Position numbers and translations under genes: made by a program
Notes under the pieces: generated by a model
Told to the model about the DNA's origin: nothing
What the model saw: the letters and a program-made list of their open reading frames with translations, nothing else
Databases searched by the model: none
Origin: Geosiphon pyriformis
Taxonomy: Eukaryota > Glomeromycota > Glomeromycetes > Archaeosporales > Geosiphonaceae
Direction: 5' to 3'
Assembly (NCBI GenBank): GCA_016748015.1
Contig: JAAOMT010000590.1
Coordinates: 677,912-741,911 of the forward strand
Length of the DNA: 64,000 bases
In this document: piece after piece, positions 49,086 through 60,867 of the stretch
Numbering within the stretch: position 1 is the first letter of the stretch
Layout of the letters: each line of letters starts with the position of its first letter

Positions 49086-51010
49086 AAGTTTTTTAAAAAA
49101 TATATTAAGCAATTAATTATTTATTAGTTTAATAAATATGTTATTATTATTATTATTTAAATAAAAAAATATTATAGTATATAACCAAAATAAAATTAGT
49201 TATTATAATTAATATAATTATAACAAAAATTGCTTATAAACAATCAATCAATTAAATATTAATATTAAAAACAATATAATAATTAAAAATATTAAATAAT
49301 ACCAAAAATATCAAAAAATATTATAAATACTATAAAATTTTTAAATAATAGCTTAAAATAATTAAAAATAAATAAATTTAATAAATACAAAAAATTTCTT
49401 ATAATAATATTTTTAAAAATATATTTTTTTAGTTTTTTTAAGTTTTTATTAATTTAATAATATAAATATTAAATATGATACTTAATTTTAATTTAGTTAT
49501 TAATATTGAATAATATTACCAATAATAATATTTATTAATCTTATTTAAATTAATATTTAGTTGTATTATTTAATATAATAAATTTAATTAATTATTATTA
49601 ATTTTAAAAACAAAACAAGTTATATTTTATTATGTAAATTTTTTAAATAAATACTTTTTATTTTAATATTTAATATTATTATAAAAATCAAATTAAAATA
49701 TATTATTAATATTAAAAATTATATAACTAAATAAAAAATTAATAATTTGGTTTTAAATATATTATAAAAAATCTGAATATTATTCTTTTTTATTAAAATT
49801 AATCAATAAACAAAACAGTATTATTAATAAAAAATATGACTTTTTTATATAAAAAATTACAATATATATTATAAAAATTTAGATTATATATTTAATTTAT
49901 CAAAATTAACTAGCAATAAAAAATAAAAAATTAAAATTTAATCTAATTACAACAAAAAATATAGCATAATTTAATTATTAATTAAAAAACAAAAAAATTT
50001 TAACAATAATAAAAATTAACAAATATTATATATAATTTAATAATAATAAATTTTATGTTTTTTTATATAATTTATTATTTTAAATTTGTAATTATTAGTT
50101 AAAAAGTATTTTTTTTTATTATTTGAAAAAATTATTGTTGTTATTAATAAAAAAGTTTGGTTGTTAATTTAATAATATTATTAATTAAAATTTTTGCCAA
50201 TAAAATAAATTTTAAATTTGTTTTTAATAATAAATATTGTTACCAGTAAAATTTTAATTAGTAATTAGCATGAAATTACTCTTATAATTTCTATTATTAA
50301 TTAATATATATTATTATCATTCAAATTATTATTTATTATTTAATCAAAATTATTAAAGATTACTATTTAATTAATAATTCAATTTGTACAATAAAAATTA
50401 GGATGATTAAATTACACAATATTTCAAATTATATAATATTCAAGAATTCCCCAATATTTGTAAAAATTTGCCAAAATAATAAATAATTCATTGAAATAGT
50501 TAATAGTTCATTAAAATAATCTGTAATTTGTTAAAATATATTTTAAGTTCATCAAAATTATAGCAAAAAAAAAAGTTTAAGTTTATAAACTAATATTATA
50601 ACAAGTTATATAAAAAAAAACTTTTTTTAAGAAAATATATTTTACTTTAAATTTACTCTTATTAATATAATTTAAAAATAAAATATAATTTAAAAAACCA
50701 ATTTTTAAAATATTTATATTTAACACTTTCCAAAATCCAAAACTAATATATTAAAATTAATTAGTTACCAATTTTAGTAATCCATTAGTGATTTCAGATT
50801 TAAACAAAAAACAATTCTCTTAACAAAATTTTAATTTTTTTACATATTTTTTATTTTTTTATTTTTTTCTTATTATAATTATTAAGATACTCTACAGACA
50901 AGATTTTTATAGAAGAGTTGATTTTTATTATAAAGTAACTATATATATTTTAGTGAGCTTTCAGACAAGCAATTTTTGAGAAAAAGTTGACTTTTACTAC
51001 AAAATAACTA
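49086..51010. other. AT-rich spacer
   Basis: About 1.9 kb of A/T sequence between LINE C and the LTR cluster. No coding frame or terminus is supported. Confidence 0.55.
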
Positions 51011-51014
51011 TATA

Positions 51015-51253
51015 TTATTACTTATAGAAGATAAAAATTATAGTAGTATATATTAGCCAATCAGAAGTAGACATAGTAAAATATGAAATTCCAGAATTCC
51101 TCTTAGAGAAATTATAAAATTCCAGGAACTACAGAATTTTTATATGAAAAATTGCAGGATTTCAAAATTCCAGGATTTCTCTTAAAAAATTGCAGAATTT
51201 CAGGAATTCCAGGATTTCTGGCAAGAAGAATTAAGGAATCTCAAATATGTATA
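51015..51253 (+). repeat. Truncated LTR in inverted orientation
   Basis: Reads, in reverse complement, like the high-coordinate end of the two gypsy LTRs: TATTACTTATAGAAG at the terminus, TTAGCCAATCAGAAGTAG, then the GGAATTCC/CCAGGATTTC motif cluster and AATCTCAAATATGTATA. It stops at 51253 exactly where a TACAGTGAAC terminus begins. So it is a broken LTR of the same family, with its sense on the plus strand. Confidence 0.8.
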
Positions 51254-51480
51254 CAGTGAACTCTCTTTATAGTTCCTCTGGTTATAGTCACTATCTTCTT
51301 ATAATCACATTTTTTTAAAAACCAAAACCATTTATATATAATATTATCTCCTTATAGTCACTTTTACTATATATATTTCCTTATAGTCCCTATCCTCACA
51401 AATATGATAGCAGAATATAAGTAATTTTCATTCTCTATAGTCACACTATAATTATATAATATTAGATATAAACATCAGAT
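51252..51480. mobile_element. DNA-transposon terminus, pogo/Tigger-like
   Basis: TA followed by CAGTGAACTCTCTTTATAG, with repeated CTTATAGTCAC/CTTATAGTCCC words over the next 150 bases. The form (TA target, CAGTG start, subterminal repeats) suits a mariner/pogo-class end. No partner inverted repeat or transposase was found in the window, so the assignment is tentative. Confidence 0.45.
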
Positions 51481-51708
51481 GTTATCTCATATTTAATCAG
51501 ACATGTACAGTCAGAAAGATTTCCCAATTGTCAATGAAAATTATTCTTTTTATGGTAGTAAAAAAAATTAGAGAAGTTTCTGAAAACAATTGTAGAACAC
51601 TAAACAAAATTTCTCAAATATTACAACATTCAATTACTCTTCTTTATAAGCCACCACTGCCATCAGAAAACAATGACGGAACTATTATATCTAGCTTGTT
51701 GTTTATGG
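51481..51708. other. Flank interrupted by the gypsy insertion
   Basis: Non-repetitive sequence up to the 5'-ATGG target duplication at 51705-51708. A 75-codon frame at 51528-51755 runs into the LTR and has no recognisable domain; it might be a remnant of a transposase from the neighbouring DNA element. Confidence 0.35.
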
Positions 51709-52560
51709 TGTTACAGGTGACAATTTCTGGTGTTGAATTAAATACAAACTTGTAACTTGGTGCTCAAGGCAATTGGTAATGATAATAATCTGAAAGTTTA
51801 GTATTTGAAGGTTTTGTATCTGAAGGATTTGGTTGAATTCTTTGTATAATGGACAGAAATTCAATGGTGATAGTGTTTTCCATAGCTTTCCGAAACCACA
51901 GTTTTGTCAATTTTTTTCTCAGCTTAATGGCCAGTATTCTTCCTAGTAAGCTATTCTCAATCGAGTGTTTTATCCTTATTTCTGAGTCTTTTACCAGTCA
52001 CATTTATCCTAACGTCAGTGCTCCACGCGTTAATCTTCAATAGAGTTAGTAAACAACAATAAAACCAAAACAAGAAAATAAAGAAAAGAAAATGAAATAA
52101 AGAAAAAAAAAAAATAAGCCAAGATGATTTGCAAGTTAGTATTCCGTCAATAGCCATGATCAAGAGCTATTGTTCCAGTGTGGTTAAGTATCAATTACTA
52201 TCAACATAAAGTGTTGATAGTGGAAATGGATTTGAGATAACAAATAGTTATTTATTAGATGCTTGTGATTTGGAGAGTTGCTTAAATTAAATCTAAACTA
52301 AGGGGTCTGTTCTTTCAGCTTCTAATCCTATTGCTATATATACATAATTAAGATTCCTCAATTCTTTATGATAGGAATCCTGCAATTCCTTTGAGAGAAA
52401 TCCTGGAATTCTGGAATCCTGTGATTCCTCATTGGGGAATCTTGAAATTCCTGGAATCCTGCAATTCCTGAGAGAAATTCTGAAATTCCATATTTACTAC
52501 GCCTACTTCTGATTGGCTAATAATCATGCTAATATATTTCCTATATTTCTATGAGTAATA
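51709..52560 (-). repeat. 3' LTR
   Basis: 852 bp, clearly homologous to 61005-61880 with many transitions and a few small indels. A TATATATAC box (reverse strand promoter) is at about 52335-52343. The outer dinucleotide of the high-coordinate end is TA instead of the expected CA. Confidence 0.93.
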
Positions 52561-52599
52561 TTATTCCATTTTTTTAATATTGAGCTTCATTGAAATCCA

Positions 52600-53330
52600 A
52601 CTTGTTTAATTCCCCCTCTTGAAGTATTTCTTGGATTTTGTTTTTGAGAATTACTTGTGTTATTTAGGTCTGTAATTCTTCAAATTGAGCATTGGTGATC
52701 TTTTCCAATTGATTACTGGTAACCATATCCATTGTTTTGTTGAGTAATATTTCTGGTCTATTCTGAAATGCTGTGTGTATTCAGTATATAGCTTGGGCCT
52801 GTGTGGATAAGTTGTTCTTTCCCACAAAATGTTTTAATTGTTGTAGTATTCTTTTGTCGAATAATCACTTTGTTTTATCCGTATATAGATTCTGGATATT
52901 TATGTGTTGTCCCAAGTAAAAATAACAATAGTTTCGTGGAAATTGTTGTATTTACCAATTCCAAGTTTTTTTAGTTAACTCTTGATATAGTGGCTTTTTT
53001 GTTGACTCTCTTATTGCTAATTTTACTTTCGCAATAATTTTGTCCACAGTATTTTCAATTTTCTTCTGTGTTCTGGGTTGCAATGTCTTTCTAGTATTTT
53101 AATATTGAATGGTTTGTTGATTGATTGTAATCTCTATTTTCTGGTGTTAGATCAATTGAAAGAGTTGTTGTGCTAGTGAGTGAATGTTGTCTGTAATTTT
53201 CATTTTTCTGATATTTCCTGTCACATCTACCATGTCTTTATATATTCTTTTAATGGATCAATTTAATGTATTGTTGTCAATAATAATGATTGGTTCCAAA
53301 TCTTGTGGAATCTGATCTGGTTGGATTAGT
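52600..53330 (-). pseudogene. C-terminal extension after integrase, unknown
   Basis: Downstream of the integrase the reading continues through stops as KRIYKDMVDVTGNIRKMKI, ...NTVDKIIAKVKLAIRESTKK, ...GKNNLSTQAQAIY and ...QLEKITNAQFEELQT, a charged, helix-prone stretch of about 240 codons. It carries no chromodomain signature that I can see. A purine run (AAGAGGGGGAA, sense strand) lies near 52610-52620 at its end and may be part of the polypurine tract region. Confidence 0.55.
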
Positions 53331-54700
53331 ATTTTCTGTACTTCTAATTGTGGAATATTACTGGTGAATGATGGTATAGTGTTGTGGTATGGTTTCAGTC
53401 GATCTCTATGTGCTGCTTTGGTTAAAATTTTGTTGTCCAGTCTTAATTTGTAAGCTCCATTCCTTAGAATTTCTTCTATGTGAAATGGTCTATCCCATTT
53501 GGGGTCAAATTTTCCACTCCATTGTTTTTCTGCTTTGGTATGATGTAAGAGTACTTTGTCTCCAATCTTGAATTCAACTGGTTTGTCTGGTAGTTGATTA
53601 TCATGTCTTTCTTTCTGTTTCTTTTGTGACTTTTGTATGTTATCAGCTGCTCTTTTTCATTTGTTTTCCAATGTTTCCATTAAGTCATATGTTCTTCTTA
53701 ACAATATTTCTTGGAAATTCTCTTCTGTTATTGGTTCAATTGGATATGTGTTAACCTCTATCTCCACTGGTAATGTTGCTGTTCTACTGTATACTAATTC
53801 AAATGGTGTTGCTTGTGTAGTGTCTTGCTTTATTGTTTGATAAGCAAATAGTACTGATGGTATCAGCACATCCCAATTGTTCTGGTTTTCTTGGCTGAGC
53901 TTAGCTATTACTTTACACAATGTTCTGTTGAATCTTTCAACTAATCCGTTGGTTTGTGGATGGTATGGTGATGATAGTGGTCTCTTAATTCCGAATCTTT
54001 GGCTCAATTCTGTTAATGTTCTGTTCACAAAATGAGTTTCTTGGTCTGATAATAATTCTTTTGGACATCTATGTCGACAAATTAAATCTTGATGAACAAA
54101 TTCAGCAACAGATTCTACATCCGCTCTTTGAATTGCTTTTGCCTCTGGCCATTTAGTGAGATAGTTCATAGCTACTGCTATGTATCTGTTTCCTTCTTTG
54201 GTGATTGTTAATGGTCCGACTAGATCAATTCCAATATGGTTAAATGATTGTCCTACTTTGATTGGTCTTAATAGTTCACTGGATTTTGTTCCTTCTCTTC
54301 GCTGACAAGCATTACAATTTTGAACATATTAAATGATGTCTGGATACATTGATGGCCAATAATATTTTTTTCTGGTTCTTTCTATGATTGCTTCTTTGTG
54401 AAAGTGTCCTGCTGTTGGATTTAAATGCATGTTGAATAATATTGTCTCTTTTTTTGGCTCTGTAATTACTCTGGTTGGTTGCTTTAGATCTCTTCTATTT
54501 TTCTGATAAAGTATATTTTGGTGAGTGATAAAATATTTTGATTGTTGTTTAATACTCTTTTATTCTATTTGAGATAAATTCTTCTTGAACTGTTGAGTGT
54601 TTATATAATGTAACAGTTGTTGATATTTTTGTATGTTCATCTTTTGTTATATTTTTCATTGGTATTGTTCTGGTTTTGTTATATTTTTGGGTTGAAATGT
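53331..54700 (-). pseudogene. Gypsy integrase
   Basis: DDE integrase that would insert the cDNA. Sense order: zinc-binding remnant QNCNACQRR (about 54300), core with MNYLTKWPEA (about 54150; the family's first catalytic Asp is Asn here), LLSDQETHFVN (second Asp present, about 54045) and PYHPQTNGLVERFNRTL (Glu present, about 53930-53975), then FAYQTIKQDTTQATPFELVY. The C-terminal barrel-like part is GDKVLLHHTKAEKQWSGKFD then WDRPFHIEEIL (about 53460-53560). It lies in a different frame from RT. Confidence 0.9.
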
Positions 54701-54719
54701 TCTTAGATTTGTCTTATTC

Positions 54720-55980
54720 ACAACAAACTGTCAGCATTTCCATTGTCTTTTCCTTTTTTATAATGTATAGTATAATTATATGGTGCAAATGCCATTTTCC
54801 ATCTTGACTGTCTTCCATCTCCAAATTCTTGTTTTTGAAGTGATGTTAATTCTTTGTGATTTGTGTATACTTCAAACTTCTGGCTTAAGTATTCTTTCTA
54901 TTTTATAACTGCCCAGTATATTGCTAAGTGTTCCTGTTCCGGTGTTTCATAATTCTTTTCGGTTGGTGTTAAACCTCTGCTGGTATATGCTACTGAATGT
55001 TCTCTGCCGTCTGGTCCTCTCTGAGATAATACTGCTCCCAATGCTTGGCTGGATGCATCAGTGGTAATGATGAATGGTTTGCTGTGATCTGAATAGATCA
55101 GTATTAGAGCTTGAATGAGCTTTCTTCTCAGAATATTAAAAGCTTCTTGTTGACTTTCTGTCCATTCATATTTTGTATTCTTGGTTTGCAGTTGGTTAAG
55201 TGGCTGTGCTATCTTGGAAAAGTTCTTGATAAAACGTCAATATTAGCTGGCAAATCCCAAGAATGATTTCAGTTTTGTCATATTTGTTAGCACTGAAAAG
55301 TTCTTTATTATCTCTATTTTCTCTGGATCTGTTTTGATGCCATCTTTGCTAACTATGTGTCTCAAGAATTTTAGTTTTGTCTTGCCAAAGAAGCACTTTG
55401 TTGTATTTAACTTTAGTCTTGTTTTTCTTAGTTTTTCAAACACTTGTTGAAAATGATGAAAATGATCATCAAACGTTTTTAAGAATACATTGGTGTTGTC
55501 CAAGTATACAACTACTGATTTCCACAATAAGCCAGTATAAACGATTTCCATTAGCCATTGGAAAGTGGCTGGAGTGTTGGTTAAGCCAAATGGCATTACT
55601 TCAAATTCAAAATTCTCTTCTCTGGTGGTGAATGCCATCTTTTCTTTGTTGGCTGAATCCATGACTACTTGCCAGTAACCACTGTCTAGGTCTAATGTTG
55701 AAAACCATTTGTTTCCACCGAAAGCATCAAATAATTCTTGGATCCATGGAGTGGAGTAGTTATCTTCATGAGTTATTCCATTGAGTTTTCTATAATCTAC
55801 ACAAAAGCAGATCTTTCTATTCTTTTTATGAATGAGTACCACTGGTAATAACCATGGGCTTATTAATGGCTGAATTAGCCTGTTGTTAAGCATTTGGTTT
55901 ATTTCTTGCCGGATAATCTCATGGCTAGCTGGTGGTACTCTGTATGCTCTTTGTTTAATTGGTATTGCATCTCCAGTTTT
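54720..55980 (-). pseudogene. Gypsy reverse transcriptase and RNase H
   Basis: RT: SPWLLPVVLIHKKN, FCVDYRKLNGIT, FSTLDLDSGYWQV (first Asp, about 55690), TFQWLMEIVY, and VVYLDNTNVF (about 55500), where the canonical YLDD is YLDN. Then FLGFAS with stops and RFIKNFSKIAQPL. RNase H: FIITTDASSQALGAVLSQRG (about 55040), TPEQEHLAIYWAV (about 54920), and EVYTNHKELTS (about 54860), where the usual TDH is TNH. Two active-site Asp to Asn changes and several stops make it inactive. Confidence 0.92.
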
Positions 55981-55983
55981 GAT

Positions 55984-56433
55984 CTAATGCTGGATGATGT
56001 TAGTTTGGCCAAACTCATTTTTGCTGGCAAAGATGTCATTGAAATTGTTGAGCAACATCTTAAGTTGCATACTTTGGAGTGGATCCAAGTTTCCCATGTT
56101 TATTTGTTTCAATTGTTCTGGTTGGAGCAAATAACATTCACTTCGTCTATATATCATTTGTGATATTATATCAACATATCCACAAAGCTGTAGAAAGTTT
56201 GGAATGGGGTTTGGTAGTTGGTTTTCTATTTCTGTGGTTAAATATCCGATGGTGATTCCTTCTGGTATGTTGATGACATTGCTAGTGTTGTTGTAAATGA
56301 GAATTTTTATGTGGCTATAGCTTTTGGCTGGTATGTGGAGATTGCTCAGTCCAATTTCTCCTAATTCACAAAGATTTGCTTCAGCTTCAAAAATCTGTTC
56401 TTGCTCCTTTTTCTTTCTTTCTATTGCTAGCAT
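55984..56433 (-). pseudogene. Linker between dUTPase and RT
   Basis: In frame with both neighbours. It begins with a charged helix (ERKKKEQEQIFEAEANLC), then IHIPAKSYS-like LHIPAKSYSHIKILIYN and NVINIPEGITIGYLTTE, which look like beta-rich spacer, and ends QMLLNNFNDIFASKNEFGQT-like LNNFNDIFASKNEFGQTNI, the usual lead-in to a gypsy RT. No enzyme motif. Confidence 0.7.
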
Positions 56434-56436
56434 GTA

Positions 56437-56961
56437 CTAGCTATATGGTGAAATGGAAATAGCTTGACCGGTTGAGATAATTTCTCCTTGGCCAACAATT
56501 TCTTTCTCTGTCATATTAACTAGTACATTTATTCTACCTGTTGACCCAAATCCCTGTATTTCTCTTGCTGTTATCTCTAATTCCTTCCTCTTTCCCACTG
56601 ATATCAATTGAGCTACTCTAACCAGAGGCAAAAATATTGCCTGTGCTATCTTTTTGTTGGGCTCTATTATATAGATCTTTTCTGAGTCATTTTGTAGCAT
56701 AGCAATAATATTTTCTATATATTTTGTGTTAATTATTCCTCTACTTATATTAATCTCTCTTTTCACTAAACTATTCCTAGATGCTAATTGAACTATTGTT
56801 GTTGCTAGAATTTTCAGTGCTATTTTCAAATCAATGCAGGTGCATGAATGTGGTTCTAATTTGATGATATCTTTTTCTGGATACCTTAGATCAAATCCAG
56901 CATCAGTATCGTGTACACGTTCTGGCATGATACCTTCATTATTGTCACTATACCATTTCAA
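56437..56961 (-). pseudogene. dUTPase-like domain in gypsy pol
   Basis: Trimeric-dUTPase fold signatures in order: motif 1 DTDAGFDLRYP (about 56880-56915), motif 2 LASRNSLVKRE (about 56750-56785), motif 3 GIINTKYIENI (about 56710-56745), motif 4 KIAQAIFLPL (about 56625-56655), motif 5 GFGSTGRINV (about 56525-56555). In active enzymes motif 3 reads G-x-I-D-x-x-Y; here the Asp is Asn, so hydrolysis is unlikely in this copy. It sits between the Cys-rich region and RT, in frame with both. A dUTPase inside a retroelement would limit uracil in cDNA. Confidence 0.85.
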
Positions 56962-57060
56962 CTCCTGTTCTTTGGAGAGGTTTGGCAGTGCAATGTATTG
57001 TTCATATTTTGGGTTGGAGTTTGGATCTGAATTGGAATTGTTGTCACTGTTAATGCCATT

Positions 57061-57981
57061 TTAAACGAAGCTGGAACTGGTGTTTTTGTCATCGTTCTTG
57101 TCGGAGTTTGAATCAGAATTGAAAATCAATTCTGATTCTGATGTGCAGCTGCTGATTGGTTTTTCTTCTTCAGGGATCATGTAGATCATGTGTGGTAGTG
57201 GATTGTAAATGAGGTTACACTCATTACAATATTGAAAGTCACATGGAATCAAACAATGGTCATATAGTCAAGTGTTTATTTCTTCCAATCTTTGTTCCTG
57301 CTCTTTTCTGGTGGATGCTAAGTTCTGATAGTGTTCATGGAATTCTTCTGGACTGTTTTCTAAGTTGAGAAAGATGTCCGGATTGAGAACCAAAACAATG
57401 TCTGTTGGTTTTGGAGGGTTGTTCTTAATCTCCAGAATTTTACTGGGCGAAGCACTCTCTACTTTGGCATTGGCCATTTACCAGATTTTGTCTTTGTCAT
57501 GTGGGTAACCTTCTAAGTGAAAGATTGCTCAGTGCCAGATGGCTGTTATTGACATGCTGCAACTCACCCAATCACTGATGAGGATCATGTATTGGCACAA
57601 AGCATCACACATTCCTCCTTGACCAAGAATGTTGTTCTACATTCCTTTATCAAGTAACTGTTCACTGCAAGAGAGACATGGTTTGTTGTCCCACTTGTCT
57701 TGTCATTTTGAGTAACCATAGCATTCTCTATGGCATGGTTTGTAGTAGTAGTGGGTTCACGTCCAGTAGTCTTTGTCTGGCGCAATCCATGCTTTCATGA
57801 AAGAGAGTTTTTTCTTACAGTCCTGACATTTTAAGAGAATGTAAGGTGACTTCTTCACTGGCTCATGTAAATATTCTCTTTTCCAGCCACTGGTTATTTT
57901 TTCTGTGGCTTCGTCGGCTTTTCCAGGTAAGTCTTCTTCTTTCTCCTTTCTTTTTCTTTTTTCTTCCCAGCTGGTTGGCAT
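57061..57981 (-). pseudogene. Cys-rich zinc modules of gypsy pol
   Basis: In the gag-pol frame, two similar modules follow one another. Module 1: LKCQDCKKKLSFMKAWIAPD then, across a stop, KPCHREC (57715-57835). Module 2: KPCLSCSEQLLDKG, then across a stop GGMCDALCQYMILISDWV (57560-57690). Each has the pattern C-x2-C, about 25-35 residues, C-x3-C, so each may bind one zinc (treble-clef-like). A third short cluster, CDFQYCNECNLIYNP, lies at about 57200-57245. Function is unknown. Confidence 0.65.
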
Positions 57982-58259
57982 TGCTTTGTTTTCATTGTCA
58001 TTATTCCAGGCATTGATAGTGGTCTCCCAAGTATGTTCTTCTGTTTCTGTTCCTTTTCTTTTTACATTGTTCCTTTCTTTTCAGTCTAGAATTGGCAATA
58101 GCTCATTGTGCTCGATGTTAGTCCACGATACTTGGTACACCTCCCAAGTAGACTTTGGTTTTTCCTCCTCAAAATTGATGAGTGACGTTGATGACATGAT
58201 GTTGTTAGGTTTGAAATGGTCACACGTGGCTGGTACTCATGTGTATTGGCCGTTTTGGC

Positions 58260-58620
58260 TAAGTTGGAGTTCCTGTGTGTTCTAGTCAAGCATTGCATTG
58301 GTTTTGGACAACCAGTCATTGCCAACGAGAGCTTAGTACTGGGTTGCTTCCATTACTAATACCTTGATTGGTACAGTGATGCTGTTGATTTTAATAGATA
58401 GATCATCAATCTCGCCAATGGGAGTTTTGGTTGCTCTATCAGCTGTTATGATTTTGGTGCTGGCAGTACGATCAACTTGGTGACCTAATTGGTCCATAAG
58501 TTGTCATGTAATAATGCTGACTGCTGACCCATTATCAAAAATGAGCTTGATAGAGTGGCCATCAATTTTGGCATTGGTGTATATTGCCATGATGGGTTTT
58601 TCCTCAATAGTAGCTCTGCT
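58260..58620 (-). pseudogene. Gypsy aspartic protease
   Basis: IYTNAKIDGHSIKLIFDNGSA then VSIIT (about 58500-58585) is the retropepsin start; the expected D-S/T-G triad reads D-N-G. Downstream, across a stop, come QLMDQLGHQVDRT, IGEIDDLSIKINSITVPIKV and ALVGNDWL, as in gypsy proteases. Inactive by triad change and stops. Confidence 0.8.
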
Positions 58621-58899
58621 GAACAAAAAAACTTCTGATGGTTCCTCAATTTCAAATGAGAATATGACTGTGAGTGACTCATCTTCTGTGATGGTGGCTG
58701 GTGGGATATTGCTGGTAAGTGTTAATTGTTGGTTGGATCCTGAATTGGTGTTGGTGGTGTCTTCTAGGGTAACCAGAAGACTTAAATAGTTCTGGGAATT
58801 CAGGTTTTGGATGACATCAGTACACAAATTCCATGAATGCAATCCTGATGGTGAGTTAGAAAAACTGGGAATTGGTTGGTAGACAACCATCGCCGATCT

Positions 58900-60867
58900 C
58901 CAGTTTTGTGTGATTCTAAGTCTGGGGTGGCCTGATGTCATATTAACTGAATTTTGGGGCGGTGTCTGAATTGATTGGAGTTAATAAATCATTTGGGGTT
59001 GTGGCTGATAGATTACTGGTGGCTGCAGTTGATAAATTTGAGGTTGATATACTGGCAGTTGATAGATTGATGACTGCGTCATTGGCAGGTAAGTAGTTTA
59101 ATCTTGATTTAGATAACAATTTGGAGTTTGAAATCTGTGATCGAGGTTTCGATATTGATTTTCTGATTGTGGATTGTTGCTATAAAATCTGCAGTCTGCT
59201 CTTATGTGTCCTTGTTTACCACAGTTGTGGCAAACATGCATTTTTGACTGTCATGGCTGATTAGATGCTGCTGATGATGATGATGAATGCAACTGATTTT
59301 GGAAATGGTTTGCGTTTTCTGGATTATTGCATCATTGTGGTAATTAATAAATTGTGTGATTGTTAGCTAAGTATCCTTCTAACTTCTGATTAATTGAATC
59401 ACTGAATTGTTTCAATTTAGAATCCAATTCAGATGATCTATTCATTACTAGGTTCACGGCATGGGCATGATTGGCTTTTAATTTGGCAGATTTGAAATCT
59501 CTGGCATGTGTGACTGCGTCCTGGAGAGTGGTTGGATGCAATGAGCATACGTGTTGCAGAATGCTACTGCACAGGCCACAAATGAATTGATTAAGAATTT
59601 GTGGTGCTGTGAAATAATTAGCATCAATTACTTGGATTTGTTGCAGATTTCTATGGAAGCATCCCAGATATGTGGTAACTGCTTCAGTTTCTCCTTGTTT
59701 AATTATAGTGAAAGTGTTGACTAATCTGTTGATGCTGTTGTTATTGCTAAAGTATCTCAAAAATTCTAATTTGAAGGCATTGAAATCTTGGAATTTGTTG
59801 ACCAGGCTTTGATATCATGAATCTGCTGTATCCTTAAGAAAATAAGATATGGTTTGCATGGCTCTGGCATCATTCCATCTGTTGGCTGTGATGGCTTTTT
59901 CTACATTGTTTAGCCAAACTTGTGCATTGTCCTCTTCACCAGTGAATTTGTCGAGCTTCACAATTGGTGTATATGCCATTTGTTATTGTTGCTGTGGTGA
60001 AAGTTGTTGCTGTTGTTGAGGTGGTACTAAGTGTAGTTGTTGAGTTTGTTGGTTTGGTATTTGGATGGACTGACCAATTGGTTCAACTGGTGGTTGATCG
60101 ATGACGATAACTGAAGGTAAGTGTTGATTAATTACTTTGGGGTTTTGATTTTGTGGTGCTTGAATATTTGGAGTTTCGATTTCTGGATTTTCTCACTGAG
60201 TTTGAACATTTGGGGTTTCAAATTCCGGGTTTTCAAGGATCAGGTTTTGGTAAATAAATTCTTGATCTTCTGATTCTTCTTCCTCTTTTTCTTCAGATAG
60301 TTCCCATGGAGTAGTGGTTCCAAAGTCTGGTTGAGGTGACAGTGATCGAATTTCTGATGGTGTTGGTGATCATGACTTAAATTCTTCAAAATATTTGCCA
60401 TATAGTTCTAGTAGATCTGTTTTTCTTTGTTTACTTTGGAATGAGAATTGTCCAAATGTTGATATCACATTTGATGTGAACGTGCTTGTTGATGTTATAT
60501 TAATGGTATTTCCTGGTGTGTAGTGATAGGATGGAACAGTTGGTGATTCAATTTTTGTTTTCTTCCAAATGGGTGGTTGTATCCTTTTGGGTGTTACTGC
60601 TGGTGTTTGTAGTTTTCCTTTGCCTTTACTGGCGTAAGTAATTGGATATTTTTGTTGGGTGTGATGTTCAATTTCTTTGTTGATCTCAGTAATAATGGAG
60701 GCAAAATTGTGATTTGTTGGCAGGTTGGTATTTTGAATTAATTCTCTGTAGAAAGTTTCTCTGACTGATTCAGTAATCACTGGTGTTCCTAACAAAGAGG
60801 AAATCTTTTTGTTAACATAGAAATTAAAGGCTGATTTGGCAGATATATGATTGTGGTTTAATCCCAA
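58900..60867 (-). pseudogene. Gypsy gag
   Basis: Capsid/nucleocapsid region in one frame with many stops. The N-terminal 60370-60867 part (MGLNHNHISAKSAFNFYVNK) is of unknown fold. It is followed by an acidic and Gln-rich linker (60000-60370), then the capsid-like IVKLDKFTGEEDNAQVWLNN (about 59920-59970), and 59344-59760 with FKLEFLRYF-type core, TYLGCFHRNLQQI and ICGLCSSILQHV. The zinc knuckle VCHNCGKQGHIRADC is at about 59195-59240. Upstream from 60867 to 60983 is the leader. Confidence 0.85.

Noticed and set aside
53637-55631. Plus-strand frames opposite the gypsy pol
   Set aside because: Antisense shadows of integrase and RT.
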